Of a stretch of 64,000 nt of DNA, positions 45,486 to 54,476 are shown in pieces. Location: positions 50,531 to 114,530 of the forward strand of contig JACRDD010000016.1 in NCBI GenBank assembly GCA_016218685.1. The letters are read 5' to 3'. The DNA comes from Desulfobacterales bacterium (lineage in GTDB: Bacteria > Desulfobacterota > Desulfobacteria > Desulfobacterales > Desulfosarcinaceae). Each line of letters begins with the position of its first letter. The first letter of the stretch is position 1. The notes beneath the pieces are model-generated. The model had not been told where the DNA came from and did no database searches. It worked only from the letters and a program-made list of their open reading frames with translations. Made by a program: the position numbers and the translations under genes.

Positions 45486-45868
45486 GTCGCGGACTCCCAA
45501 TACCGTTCTTGATCGAAACATTGCTCTGCCAATAGGGTCACCCCGGAAAGTGAGCAAGGGGTGTGCCAAAACCGGGAAATTGGAAAAGCCCCATCGGCAT
45601 GGGCGCTTAGCCCCTCATCCCGCTCCTGGAGATTTTGAGCCGATGAATCTTTTAAGGCCATAGGTATCTTTTAGTCTACGGGGTGCGCTACTGAAAAGAC
45701 AGCAAGCCGATGTGGATTTAAAAGGCAGCCGGATGGGCGGTCAGCAGCCGGTAAAGAGATTTTTGAATATTGCCAATTCCGCTAACGATGGTATATGCAC
45801 CTTATAATATCGATTGTGTCGATGGCAAAATGCGCACCATTCTCAGATCGTAGCGCGCAGGGAGAATC
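45486..45868 (+). other. Divergent intergenic region upstream of the multiheme cytochrome gene
   Basis: 383 bases. The right part is AT-rich and holds a candidate promoter (45770-45797) and a separate perfect TATAAT at 45803-45808. The left part contains no obvious promoter for the zinc-ribbon gene and no convincing small gene. No hairpin with a T tract was found. Confidence 0.6.
45770..45797 (+). promoter_or_regulatory. Candidate promoter of the multiheme cytochrome gene
   Basis: TTGCCA (45770-45775), a 16-base spacer and TATATG (45792-45797). A TATAAT at 45803-45808, preceded by TGCACCT, may be an alternative -10. The start codon is at 45869. Confidence 0.42.
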
Positions 45869-48034
45869 ATGACCCGCCGAACTTCCATCCTGTTGCTGAT
45901 GAGTTTGTTGTCGATCGCTGCTGTTGTTTCGCCTCCCGCGGCCTGGGCCAAGGAGGAATATGCCCGCAAGACCGGCCAAGGCTGCATTTTCTGCCACCAG
46001 GAGAGCACCGGCGGGCCTTTGAAGACCGTCGGATTCGCGTACATCCGCAATGGCTACCGCTATCCGATCTCTTCCGAGGTTCTGGAAAAGGCGGAACGGC
46101 TGCAACGCCCCTGGCATAAGGCCTTGCGCTTCATCGTCGGCTACCTGCACCTATTGGCCGCCGTAATTTTCTTCGGGGCCATCTTTTACATCCACATCTT
46201 CGTCCGCCCCATGCGGCTGTCCGGAGGGATTCCCAAGCCCGAGCGGCTGTTGGGCGTCTCCTGCATGATCCTCCTCACGACCACCGGCATCTACCTGACC
46301 TGGGCGCGCATGGACCGTTGGGAACAGTTTTGGGACAACACCTTCGGGCTCATGCTCTCCATCAAAATCGGTCTCTTCGGGCTTATGATTGCCATCGCCA
46401 TGGTGGCCATCACCATTGTGCACCGCAAAATGAAGGCAGAGGTCCCGCCCTCCGGGGGGCCGGAAACAGTCACCCGGGCCAATCTTCCCCAGTTTGACGG
46501 CACCGACGGGCGGCCCGCCTATTTCGTGCATGCCGAGCAAGTCTACGACGCCAGCCAGAGCCCCAAGTGGAAAGGCGGTCGTCACTTCGGCAAGCATACG
46601 GCCGGAACGGACCTGACCGAGGCCCTCAAAGGCGCGCCCCACGGGCCGGAAGTGCTGGCCAGGCTCCGCCACCTTGGACCCCTGGCGGTCGCCGATGCCG
46701 GGGCGCCGAAACTCGCGCCCGCGCGCAGAGCTTTCGTCATTATGGCCTACACCAACCTGGTGTTGATTTTCCTCATCCTGGCCTGCATCGGGGTCTGGCG
46801 CTGGGATTTTCCCATCCGCCTGCTGCCCGAACGCAGCGAGGCGGCCATCGTGGGGCAAACTTGTATCGAATGCCACCGCGTCAAGACGCCGGGCGTGGTG
46901 CACGACTGGGAATCGGGGATGCATGCCCAGGTGGATGTGCATTGCGACAAGTGCCATCATGCCGTGGATGAAGCATCGGTGCTGCGTTCCCATTTGGAGT
47001 TCTCTCCCAACCCGGTTGCCGTGGTCGTCTCTCCCAAAAACTGCCAGGGGTGCCACCCCCAAGAGGCTGAGCAGTACAGCCGCAGCAAACACGCCAACAC
47101 CTGGGAGATCATGTGGAAGGTCGATGTGTGGCTCAACCAGGGGGCCAACAATGCCATCGAAAAAACCAGCGGCTGCTACGCCTGTCACGGAACTACGGTG
47201 GTGGTGGAAAACGGCAAGCCCCTGGCCGGCACCTGGCCCAATGTGGGTGTCGGCCGGGTCAACCCGGACGGCAGCAAGGGCAGTTGCACCAGTTGCCATA
47301 CCCGCCACCGCTTCTCCATCGCCGAGGCGCGCAAGCCAGAGGCCTGCGACCAGTGCCACTTGGGACCGGATCATCCCCAGATCGAAATCTACACTGAATC
47401 CAAACACGGAACCCTCTACCATGCCGAAGGTCACGAATGGCAATGGGACCCCCGGGACCGCCAGTGGCGGGCCGCCATCGATTACCGCGCCCCGACTTGC
47501 GCCACCTGTCACATGTCGGCGGTCAGCGGAAAGTTTCCGGCCTCCCACGATGTGACCGAGCGCTTGTCCTGGGAGACCCAGACGCCGCGCACCGTGCGGC
47601 CTCAAAATTTTGAGGCCTTCCCCGCGGCCACCGACTGGCAAGCCGAACGCCGAAAAATGGAAGCCGTTTGTCTGCAATGCCACGCCAGCGCCTGGACCCA
47701 GGATCACTTCAGCAATCTGGACCAGGTGATCCAAAACTATGACGAGCAGTACTACGATCCGATCAAGGCGTTGATGGACCAGCTTTACGCGGACGGATTG
47801 ATCTCCCGGGAAAAATACTTCGACGAAGAGATCGAGTGGCATTTTTATGAATTCTGGCACCATGAGGGCCGCCGGGCGCGCATGGGCACAGCCATGATGG
47901 CCCCCGATTATGCCTGGTGGCACGGCTTTTACGAACTCAAGCACCGCTTCGTGGATCTCCACGCGATGGCCGACGATATGAAGAACGACAAGGGCGCGCG
48001 GCGGCATGTGCCGTTGCCCGGCCGCAGCCAATAG
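45869..48034 (+). CDS. Membrane-anchored multiheme cytochrome: haem c, b5-like and octahaem HAO-like domains
   Basis: 721 residues. Signal peptide at 1-27, then one haem c site (CIFCH, 39-43). About three membrane segments follow (88-113, 126-145, 158-186), resembling CopD/b561-type bundles. A soluble cytochrome b5-like domain (about 205-275) has candidate haem histidines H239 and H243 in RHFGKHTAG. After another membrane segment (288-316) comes an HAO-like domain with eight CXXCH sites at 332, 359, 392, 436, 473, 493, 544 and 601, closing with the conserved DYAWWHGFYELKHRF. HAO relatives oxidise hydroxylamine or reduce nitrite. The fused membrane and b5 parts would connect it to the quinone pool. 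The substrate cannot be read from sequence; direction of electron flow is inference. The ATG has GGGAG five bases upstream. Confidence 0.88.
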   Translation: MTRRTSILLLMSLLSIAAVVSPPAAWAKEEYARKTGQGCIFCHQESTGGPLKTVGFAYIRNGYRYPISSEVLEKAERLQRPWHKALRFIVGYLHLLAAVIFFGAIFYIHIFVRPMRLSGGIPKPERLLGVSCMILLTTTGIYLTWARMDRWEQFWDNTFGLMLSIKIGLFGLMIAIAMVAITIVHRKMKAEVPPSGGPETVTRANLPQFDGTDGRPAYFVHAEQVYDASQSPKWKGGRHFGKHTAGTDLTEALKGAPHGPEVLARLRHLGPLAVADAGAPKLAPARRAFVIMAYTNLVLIFLILACIGVWRWDFPIRLLPERSEAAIVGQTCIECHRVKTPGVVHDWESGMHAQVDVHCDKCHHAVDEASVLRSHLEFSPNPVAVVVSPKNCQGCHPQEAEQYSRSKHANTWEIMWKVDVWLNQGANNAIEKTSGCYACHGTTVVVENGKPLAGTWPNVGVGRVNPDGSKGSCTSCHTRHRFSIAEARKPEACDQCHLGPDHPQIEIYTESKHGTLYHAEGHEWQWDPRDRQWRAAIDYRAPTCATCHMSAVSGKFPASHDVTERLSWETQTPRTVRPQNFEAFPAATDWQAERRKMEAVCLQCHASAWTQDHFSNLDQVIQNYDEQYYDPIKALMDQLYADGLISREKYFDEEIEWHFYEFWHHEGRRARMGTAMMAPDYAWWHGFYELKHRFVDLHAMADDMKNDKGARRHVPLPGRSQ

Positions 48035-48177
48035 CGCCGGGCCGACTTGACAACCCCTCCAATCATTCAAAGCTTTCCGGCAAGCTTTTAACGACGATCC
48101 CTGGACAGCGAGCGGAACCCGTCCCGGGCAGTCCCGGCGATATTCCCTCGCCTCCAGTGTCCTTATGGAGGTGAATC

Positions 48178-48786
48178 ATGAAACATACATTGCCTGAACT
48201 CGGCTATGCGTACGATGCCCTGGAACCTTTCATCGATGCGCGTACCATGGAGATCCATCATACCAAGCATCATCAAACCTATATCGATAAACTCAATGCC
48301 GCCCTGGACGGCAACGAGGCCTTGCAGCGTCTGGGCGTGAACCAACTGATCCGCAATCTGAACGAGGTCCCGGAGAAGATCCGCACGGCCGTGCGCAATC
48401 ACGGCGGCGGTCACGCCAACCATAGTTTCTTCTGGACGACCTTAAAGAAGGGTGTCAAGGTCGGCGGACCGGCGGTGGACGCCATCAACCGTCGCTTCGG
48501 CGCCTTCGACGCCTTCAAGGAGCAGTTCTCCAACGCCGCGGCCCTGCTCTTCGGCAGCGGCTGGGCCTGGCTGGTGGCCGATGGCGAGAAGAAGTTGGAG
48601 ATCGTCACCACCCCCAACCAAGACAGCCCCATCAGCCAGGGCAAAACCCCCATCCTGGGCCTGGATGTCTGGGAACACGCCTACTACCTCAAGTACCAGA
48701 ACCGCCGGCCCGAATACATCGCCGCCTTTTTCAACGTCATCAACTGGGAGAAGGTGAACGAGATCTATACGGCGGCGGTGAAGTAG
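48178..48786 (+). CDS. Superoxide dismutase, Fe/Mn family
   Basis: 202 residues. It converts superoxide to peroxide and oxygen. Metal ligands are seen in HHTKHHQTY (about 26-34), [11 protein letters not shown] (about 78-88) and DVWEHAYY (about 160-167). NQDSPI resembles the manganese-type signature (Gln donor) more than the iron-type NAGTP, so a Mn or cambialistic enzyme is more likely. The start follows GGAGGTGAATC. It ends at a strong terminator (48826-48863) and lies 143 bases after the cytochrome gene. Confidence 0.94.
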   Translation: MKHTLPELGYAYDALEPFIDARTMEIHHTKHHQTYIDKLNAALDGNEALQRLGVNQLIRNLNEVPEKIRTAVRNHGGGHANHSFFWTTLKKGVKVGGPAVDAINRRFGAFDAFKEQFSNAAALLFGSGWAWLVADGEKKLEIVTTPNQDSPISQGKTPILGLDVWEHAYYLKYQNRRPEYIAAFFNVINWEKVNEIYTAAVK

Positions 48787-48825
48787 GTTATTCGCAAACA
48801 GCCCAACCAAAGCAACCCCCATCGC

Positions 48826-48863
48826 GCCGGGCAGGAAGCCATCCGTTCCTGCCCGGCTTTTTG
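48826..48863 (+). terminator. Rho-independent terminator after superoxide dismutase
   Basis: A 12-bp perfect stem, GCCGGGCAGGAA (48826-48837) with TTCCTGCCCGGC (48846-48857), an 8-base loop and a T tract. Confidence 0.93.
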
Positions 48864-48974
48864 TTCCGTCCCCTTGCCTTATACGCTCGCTTCCCTCTAT
48901 ATAAAAGAATGTTTTCCATCTATATCGGGCAGACATGGAACTATTGGCATGGATCGATCGAGAAAGGAGGGCCT

Positions 48975-49874
48975 ATGACGACGTGCAGCCTGGGCAATGT
49001 CCTGGAAGAACTCCTCACGCTCTTGAAACTAGAGAAGATCGAAGAGAACATCTTCCGGGGCCAGAGCCAGAACCTGGGCTTTGGCAATGTCTTCGGCGGC
49101 CAGGTGCTGGGGCAGGCGTTGTCGGCGGCTTCTTACACTCTGCCCGCCAGTCGCCCGGCCCACAGCCTGCATGCCTACTTCTTGCGTCCGGGCGACGCCG
49201 AGCAGCCCATCGTATACACAGTGGACCGCATCCGGGACGGCAAGAGTTTTACCACGCGCCGGGTGGTGGCGCTGCAAAAGGGGCAGGCCGTTTTTTCCAT
49301 GGCCGCATCCTTTCAGGTGGTCGAGCCGGGTTTCGATCACCAGGACCTTATGCCCGAAGTTCCCGGTCCGGAAGGGCTCGCCTCGGAAGTCGAACAGGCG
49401 CGCAAATGGGCGGATAAAATTCCCGTCAAGGTGCGGGAGCAGGTTTTGTGCGACAAGCCCATCGAAATCCGGCATGTGACCAGCAGCGACCCGTTTGCCC
49501 TCAAGAAGCGCTCCGATAACCGCTATGTCTGGTTCCGGGCCATCGGCCCCATGCCGGATGATGGCGCCGCCCATCGTTACATGCTGGCCTATGCGTCCGA
49601 TTTCAACTTGATGTCCACCTCCCTGCGCCGCCACGGCCACAGCTATTGGGAACCCGAAATGCAAGTGGCCAGCCTGGACCACGCCATGTGGTTTCACCGT
49701 GATTTTCGGATGGATGATTGGCTCTTATATGCCATGGAGTCCCCCAACGCCTGCAAAGCCCGGGGTTTGAGCATCGGCCGGATTTTCACGCGGCAAGGGG
49801 TTCTGGTGGCCACGGTGGCCCAGGAGGGGTTGATCCGCTATCATAAATTCAGGGACGAATTTCCTCAGGTGTAA
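48975..49874 (+). CDS. tesB: Acyl-CoA thioesterase II
   Basis: 299 residues from the ATG at 48975, preceded by AGAAAGGAGG. Double hot-dog fold enzyme that hydrolyses acyl-CoA to free acid and CoA. Family stretches are NVFGGQVLGQAL (about 37-48), HAYFLRPGD, SLDHAMWFHR (catalytic Asp region, about 233-242), and a C-terminal GLSIGRIFTRQGVLVATVAQEG. The last 26 bases overlap the 3' end of the converging DUF3108 gene. Confidence 0.93.
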   Translation: MTTCSLGNVLEELLTLLKLEKIEENIFRGQSQNLGFGNVFGGQVLGQALSAASYTLPASRPAHSLHAYFLRPGDAEQPIVYTVDRIRDGKSFTTRRVVALQKGQAVFSMAASFQVVEPGFDHQDLMPEVPGPEGLASEVEQARKWADKIPVKVREQVLCDKPIEIRHVTSSDPFALKKRSDNRYVWFRAIGPMPDDGAAHRYMLAYASDFNLMSTSLRRHGHSYWEPEMQVASLDHAMWFHRDFRMDDWLLYAMESPNACKARGLSIGRIFTRQGVLVATVAQEGLIRYHKFRDEFPQV

Positions 49875-50640
49875 TCAACTCGCCGGTGAAATGGCCGATT
49901 TTTACTTTGCTCTGGATGCGCACGGGGATGCGTTGCGCATCGTCCGTGAGCCATAGTTGGATCTTCGCGTTTGTGGTGGCTTTGAATACCCCGCCCACAT
50001 GCTGCAATTCCGGTTCGACGCGAAGGGTCGCGTAGGTTTTGCCGTTTTGCAGGGTGATGGTCTCCCTGGCCGCCACCTTCAACCGCCCGATGACATTTTT
50101 GCGGCCGTCGGTGATGGGCCGCTCCAGCGGGCCGCGGTCGGGGTCCAGGGGCGCGGTGCGCGTGTAGTAAAAGGCCGATAAAGGGTCGAAGCTGCCGTTC
50201 ATCAGCCGGATGGGCTCTTTTTTCTTGCCGAAATTGGAGTAGCTGGCTTGACTCTTTTCCCAGTCGAATTCGATTAGTTCTTCGCGCTTATGACGGCCTT
50301 CGTGTTGTTTTTTTTCGTAGCGCACCGAGCGGTTCATGCCGATATCGGCAAAGGCGTCGATGCGGTCGCGCACCTTGTAGAAAACATCCACGAAAGCGTT
50401 GGATTGCGCGATCAGCACAAAATGATAGGCCGGCTCCCCATTGATGGTTTTGACTGGCTGCACTTCCAGGAAAGCCATACCGGCCGGTATGCTCCCCCAA
50501 CGCAGTTCGTACGCCAGCTTCTCTCCCGGCGCAAACGGCATGGCATCGGGGGGGGATTTGACAGGCGCGGCATTGGGAAGGCCGCAGACGCCGAGAACCA
50601 ATATTAAAAAAAAGAACCCATAGAAGTATTTCAAAAACAT
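49849..50640 (-). CDS. DUF3108 envelope protein
   Basis: 263 residues from the ATG at 50640. A signal peptide (FFFLILVLGVCGLPNAA) is followed by the DUF3108 opening PGEKLAYELRWGSIPAGMAFL and a beta-rich domain. DUF3108 proteins are exported; in some bacteria they relate to O-antigen or membrane-lipid homeostasis, but no reaction is established. An in-frame upstream start (to 50718) is possible; the chosen one gives a normal signal peptide. It overlaps tesB by 26 bases tail to tail. Confidence 0.85.
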   Translation of the reverse strand: MFLKYFYGFFFLILVLGVCGLPNAAPVKSPPDAMPFAPGEKLAYELRWGSIPAGMAFLEVQPVKTINGEPAYHFVLIAQSNAFVDVFYKVRDRIDAFADIGMNRSVRYEKKQHEGRHKREELIEFDWEKSQASYSNFGKKKEPIRLMNGSFDPLSAFYYTRTAPLDPDRGPLERPITDGRKNVIGRLKVAARETITLQNGKTYATLRVEPELQHVGGVFKATTNAKIQLWLTDDAQRIPVRIQSKVKIGHFTGELITPEEIRP

Positions 50641-50820
50641 GCGTTTTTCTTTCGCAAGATAAAGCAAAGGGATGAACTTGGCGCATCGGCCGGTGAGTTT
50701 CTCCTTGACCCTATTCACGACACTGCCCTATTTTCGGAGCAAGGTCTGGGCCGGATGCGGACCTGCCCCGGCGGATTGGTTCATCAAGACCTTGATAGAA
50801 TGGTTGGAGGTAATGATCAA

Positions 50821-51495
50821 GTGATTCCACGGTTACAAGGCTTTTTGGGCGTGTCGATCCTCGTCGGGCTGCTGGCCATCGCCTGTGCAACCCCGGCGGC
50901 CAAGCCCGAGCCCGTGGTTCAGGCGGCGCCCGATGATCCCCTCGAACAGGCGATCGCGAGCGGGGATTGGGAGACGGCGCGGCTGCACTATGAACAGATT
51001 TTAGCGAAAAACCCCACGGACTGTCGCGCCATGTATCATCTGGGCTATATCTGGGGGCAACTCGACAAGCGCGCCGATGAGATCCATCGTTATGAACAGG
51101 CCGTGGCATGCGGCTACACGACCGATGACCGCCTCTTTTTCAACTTGGGCATGGCCTATGCGGATCGGGGCGATCTGGAGCGGGCCGCCTCGGCTTTCGA
51201 GCGCGCCGTGACCGTCAATCCCGACAATGCCGACAATTATTTCGGCCTGGGGCTGATGGCACAGGCCATGGGGCGTTCCGAGCAGGCCGAAAGTAACTGG
51301 AAGCAGGCCGTTGGCAGGGACCCCGGGCACTGGGAAGCGCGCCTGGCACTGGCGCGGCTCTATCTGGATCAGAGCCGCTGGGACGAGGCCCGGGAGCAAC
51401 TGGATGCCGTGGACGAGGGCGACCCGGAAAACCCGGAGGCCCAAGATTTGCGCCAGACGCTCACATCCCGGCAAGATCTCGAGTATGAGCGTTGA
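50821..51495 (+). CDS. TPR-repeat lipoprotein
   Basis: 224 residues with a GTG start at 50821, ten bases after GGAGG. The signal peptide ends in the lipobox LLAIAC (Cys22), so the protein is membrane-anchored. About four TPR units follow (for example MYHLGYIWGQLDKRADEIHRYEQA and YFGLGLMAQAMGRSEQAESNWKQA). Such lipoproteins act as scaffolds in envelope assembly (the PilF/YbgF style). The partner is unknown. Confidence 0.85.
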   Translation: MIPRLQGFLGVSILVGLLAIACATPAAKPEPVVQAAPDDPLEQAIASGDWETARLHYEQILAKNPTDCRAMYHLGYIWGQLDKRADEIHRYEQAVACGYTTDDRLFFNLGMAYADRGDLERAASAFERAVTVNPDNADNYFGLGLMAQAMGRSEQAESNWKQAVGRDPGHWEARLALARLYLDQSRWDEAREQLDAVDEGDPENPEAQDLRQTLTSRQDLEYER

Positions 51496-51561
51496 ACAGA
51501 ACGCTCCGGCTTATCGAGGGGCGGCTTTTTCAATTAGAAAATTGTGATCTACGGAGAGACT

Positions 51562-52428
51562 ATGCGCGTCGCGGCACCGGAAGTAAAATCGCAGGCCATC
51601 GGGAACGCCCGGCTGACGTATCTGGACTATGGTGGCGAAGGGCCGCCCCTGGTGATGCTGCACGCCACCGGCTTTCTGCCGTGGCTCTGGCATCCCCTGG
51701 CCCGGCGGTTGGCAGCTAAATATCGAGTGATTGCCCCTGCGATGTATGCTCATCGCCCCGCCGATCCATATGAGGGCGGGTTGGCGTGGATGCAGTTGGC
51801 CGAAGATCTGAGACGGCTCTGCGAGGACCTGTCCATCGAGAACAGTATCCTGGTGGGTCACAGCATGGGAGCGGCCGTGGCCACCCTGGCCCACGCCGTC
51901 CTGGGGCTGCCGGCGACCAAGCTGGTTTTGATCGAACCGATTTTTTTGCCCTCCGGCCTGTATGGCATAAACATCACGGTGGATCAGCATCCTTTGGCCG
52001 CCAAGGCCGTCAAGCGGCGCAATCAGTGGCGCGACCGCGAAGAGGCCCGGTGCGATTTCAAATCCAAACCCTTCTTCCAGAGCTGGGACGCAGAGGTGCT
52101 GGACCTTTATGTCGAACATGGTCTCAGCCAAGACGACGGGGGCGCGATGCGGTTGACCTGTGCGCCGCTGCAGGAGGCGGCGCTGTTTATCGGCGGGTCC
52201 CATTTCGACCCCTGGCCGGTGTTGCCGTCGGTGGCCTGTCCGACTCTGGTGGTGGAGGGCGAGACCAGCGACAACCGCCCCTGGATCGATCTGCGACGGG
52301 TCAGTGAACTGATTCCCCAGGGGCACTACGCCATGGTCTCCGGGGTCGGACACCTGGTTCCCATGGAAAAGCCCCTGGAAACCGCGCGTTTGATCGAGGC
52401 CTTCCTCCAGGGCGTACCGCCGGCCTGA
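51562..52428 (+). CDS. Alpha/beta-hydrolase fold enzyme
   Basis: 288 residues from the ATG at 51562, which has GGAGA just upstream. The oxyanion region is HATGFLPWLW (about 32-41), the nucleophile elbow GHSMGAAV (about 100-107), and the catalytic His lies in SGVGHLVPMEKP near the C-terminus. Likely an esterase or similar hydrolase; the substrate cannot be told. It lies 66 bases after the TPR lipoprotein and ends before a separate promoter. Confidence 0.9.
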   Translation: MRVAAPEVKSQAIGNARLTYLDYGGEGPPLVMLHATGFLPWLWHPLARRLAAKYRVIAPAMYAHRPADPYEGGLAWMQLAEDLRRLCEDLSIENSILVGHSMGAAVATLAHAVLGLPATKLVLIEPIFLPSGLYGINITVDQHPLAAKAVKRRNQWRDREEARCDFKSKPFFQSWDAEVLDLYVEHGLSQDDGGAMRLTCAPLQEAALFIGGSHFDPWPVLPSVACPTLVVEGETSDNRPWIDLRRVSELIPQGHYAMVSGVGHLVPMEKPLETARLIEAFLQGVPPA

Positions 52429-52445
52429 GTTGATGGGATTAGTCC

Positions 52446-52475
52446 TTGATAACGCGAAATTCGATGTACTATAGT
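52446..52475 (+). promoter_or_regulatory. Sigma-70 promoter of the DUF1992 operon
   Basis: TTGATA (52446-52451), an 18-base spacer and TATAGT (52470-52475); both hexamers match 5/6. Confidence 0.5.
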
Positions 52476-52533
52476 GTGGGTTCTTTAGAGGGCGGGGGGA
52501 GGTCCCTTGCCGGAGGATGATCCGGGCACGCCA

Positions 52534-52565
52534 AAGGATACGCCAAGGATACGGCTAAGGATACG
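52534..52565 (+). repeat. Three AAGGATACG repeats before the DUF1992 start codon
   Basis: AAGGATACG occurs at 52534-52542, 52545-52553 and 52557-52565. The last copy supplies the Shine-Dalgarno AAGGA for the ATG at 52567. The repeats are in frame with an upstream opening, so they may also encode an N-terminal extension. Confidence 0.75.
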
Positions 52566-52566
52566 A

Positions 52567-52959
52567 ATGATCACCGGGTTTGAAAAAATCGTGGAAGAGC
52601 GCATCCGCAAAGCTCAGGCGGAGGGTGCCTTCGACAACCTGCCGGGCGCCGGTCAGCCATTGGATTTTTCGCAGGATGCGCAGGTTCCCGAGGATCTGCG
52701 TTTGCCCTACAAGATTTTGAAGAATGCCGATTGCCTGCCGCCGGAGATCGCTCTGAAAAAAGAGATTCGCCAGACCGAGGAGCTGTTGGCCCAGATGCCC
52801 GACACGGCGGAGCGCTATGCGACCCTGAAGAAATTGAATTTCCTGATCATGAAGTTCAATGCCGCAAGGCAAGGCAGCGCCCGCTTCGACATCCCCCAAC
52901 AGTATATGGCCGAAATCACGGAGCGGTTGTCGGCCAGTCAAACCAAAACCAAAAGGTGA
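52567..52959 (+). CDS. DUF1992 (DnaJ-homologue C28-like) protein
   Basis: 130 residues. The family signature is complete: FEKIVEERIRKAQAEGAFDNLPGAGQPL, then LPYKILKNADCLPPEI and a helical tail. DUF1992 proteins are small and soluble and have no proven biochemical role. The ATG at 52567 is supported by the AAGGA repeat; a TTG opening at 52507 is in frame. The stop TGA shares bases with the next start (TGATG), indicating coupling to the SHOCT protein. Confidence 0.88.
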   Translation: MITGFEKIVEERIRKAQAEGAFDNLPGAGQPLDFSQDAQVPEDLRLPYKILKNADCLPPEIALKKEIRQTEELLAQMPDTAERYATLKKLNFLIMKFNAARQGSARFDIPQQYMAEITERLSASQTKTKR

Positions 52960-53483
52960 TGCCCACTGCGGCGCGCCTTTCGAATGTTACCATGCCATCA
53001 ACCAAAACAAATCACCGCGAAGGTCTTTTCAAAAGCATCGCGCTGGCCTACACGATTCTGATCCTGCACGTGCTGCTCATCGCCGGATTGGGTTTGGTCG
53101 TGCTCTTTTTCGGCGGCCTGGTGCAAAACCTGATCTGGATCGTGCTGGGCGGCATGCTGCTGCTCGGGCTGTCCGGCTATCTATTCTATCGCCGCATGCG
53201 TCGCGAAGGTCGATCCCTGGGCGAAGCATTGCGTTCCCCCATGTTCCAGGGCCGCTCCGTGGAGATCAGTTTCATGGGCGGCATGGCCAGCTTCCGATTG
53301 GGCGCGCCCACCAATCCCGCTCCCAGGGCCCTGGAGGGTGGAGATCTCCGGGACCCTTTGCAATTGGAAGACCCCGAAAATATACGCATCCGCGATATCA
53401 CCGCGCTGGCCCAGCTTCTGGAGAAAAACCTGATCACGCCGGAGGAGTTCACCGCCGCCAAACGCAAGCTCCTGGGAGGCTGA
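52959..53483 (+). CDS. Two-pass membrane protein with a SHOCT-like C-terminus
   Basis: 174 residues. ATG at 52959 overlaps the previous stop; ATG at 52992 is an alternative start. Two membrane segments (about 30-50 and 55-75) are followed by a basic segment, and the C-terminal IRDITALAQLLEKNLITPEEFTAAKRKLL is a SHOCT-type short helical domain. The function is unknown; SHOCT domains often mediate oligomerisation. Confidence 0.78.
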   Translation: MPTAARLSNVTMPSTKTNHREGLFKSIALAYTILILHVLLIAGLGLVVLFFGGLVQNLIWIVLGGMLLLGLSGYLFYRRMRREGRSLGEALRSPMFQGRSVEISFMGGMASFRLGAPTNPAPRALEGGDLRDPLQLEDPENIRIRDITALAQLLEKNLITPEEFTAAKRKLLGG

Positions 53484-53517
53484 TACTTTCGCCGGCCACA
53501 AAAAGGAACATCGTCCC

Positions 53518-54456
53518 ATGAAAAAAACCATTGCGTTGTTGTGCGGCGGCATCTCCTCGGAACGGGAAGTCTCCCTCAAAAGCGGTGAACAAGTGCTCCA
53601 GTCCTTAGACAAGAGTAAATACGAGGTGCGGCGCTACGACACCCAAACCGATCTGCCCAGACTGGTGGCCGAGGCCAAGCAGATCGATGCGGCCCTGATC
53701 ATCTTGCACGGCCCGTACGGCGAGGACGGCACGGTGCAGGGATTGCTGGAACTGCTGGATATCCCCTACCAGGGGGCCGGGGTCCTGGGCAGCGCCCTGG
53801 CCATGAACAAGCTGGCGGCCAAGCAACTCTACGAACGGGCCGGCATCCCGGTGCCGCCCTACGTGGTGGCCCGGCGCAACGATGCGGTGAGCGCGGCGCA
53901 GTTGGTGCAACGGCTGGGGCTGCCGCTGGTGGTCAAACCGGCCGTGGGCGGGTCGAGCATCGGCATGAGCATCGTACGCGCCGCCGACCAGATTCCCCAG
54001 GCCCTGACCAAGGCCTTCGATCAGGATGGCACCATTCTGGTGGAGAGCTACATCAAGGGCATCGAAATCACGGCCGGCGTTTTAGGCAACGACAATCTGG
54101 AAGCATTGCCGCTCATCGAGATCGTCCCGGACGCCAAACACGAATTTTTCGATTACGTGGCCAAGTACACGGCCGGTGCCACCCAGGAGATCTGCCCGGC
54201 GCGCATCAGTCCCGCGCTCACCGAAAAGGCCCAATCCTACGCCCGCATGGCCCATCAGGCGCTCTTCTGCAAAGGCTACAGCCGCACCGACATGATGCTG
54301 CGCGGCGACGACATTTTTGTGTTGGAAACCAATACTATCCCTGGTATGACGCGCACCAGCCTGCTTCCCCAGGCGGCCCAGGTGGCAGGCATCTCGTTCA
54401 GCCAATTGCTCGACCGTCTGATCGAACTCGGCATCCAAGCCCATCACAACCGATAG
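53518..54456 (+). CDS. ddl: D-alanine--D-alanine ligase
   Basis: 312 residues, an ATP-grasp ligase making D-Ala-D-Ala for peptidoglycan. The opening IALLCGGISSEREVSLKSG, HGPYGEDGTVQGLLE, KPAVGGSSIGM and the C-terminal ETNTIPGMTRTSLLPQAA (metal-binding Glu/Asn) are all typical. AAGGAA stands nine bases before the ATG. It begins a run of ATP-grasp genes; the next two genes are also ATP-grasp proteins. Confidence 0.95.
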   Translation: MKKTIALLCGGISSEREVSLKSGEQVLQSLDKSKYEVRRYDTQTDLPRLVAEAKQIDAALIILHGPYGEDGTVQGLLELLDIPYQGAGVLGSALAMNKLAAKQLYERAGIPVPPYVVARRNDAVSAAQLVQRLGLPLVVKPAVGGSSIGMSIVRAADQIPQALTKAFDQDGTILVESYIKGIEITAGVLGNDNLEALPLIEIVPDAKHEFFDYVAKYTAGATQEICPARISPALTEKAQSYARMAHQALFCKGYSRTDMMLRGDDIFVLETNTIPGMTRTSLLPQAAQVAGISFSQLLDRLIELGIQAHHNR

Positions 54457-54476
54457 AAGATTTCCGGCAGCCTGCT

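Noticed and set aside
46151..48070. 639-codon open frame antisense to the multiheme cytochrome
   Set aside because: Shadow frame; the plus strand has nine CXXCH sites and a signal peptide.
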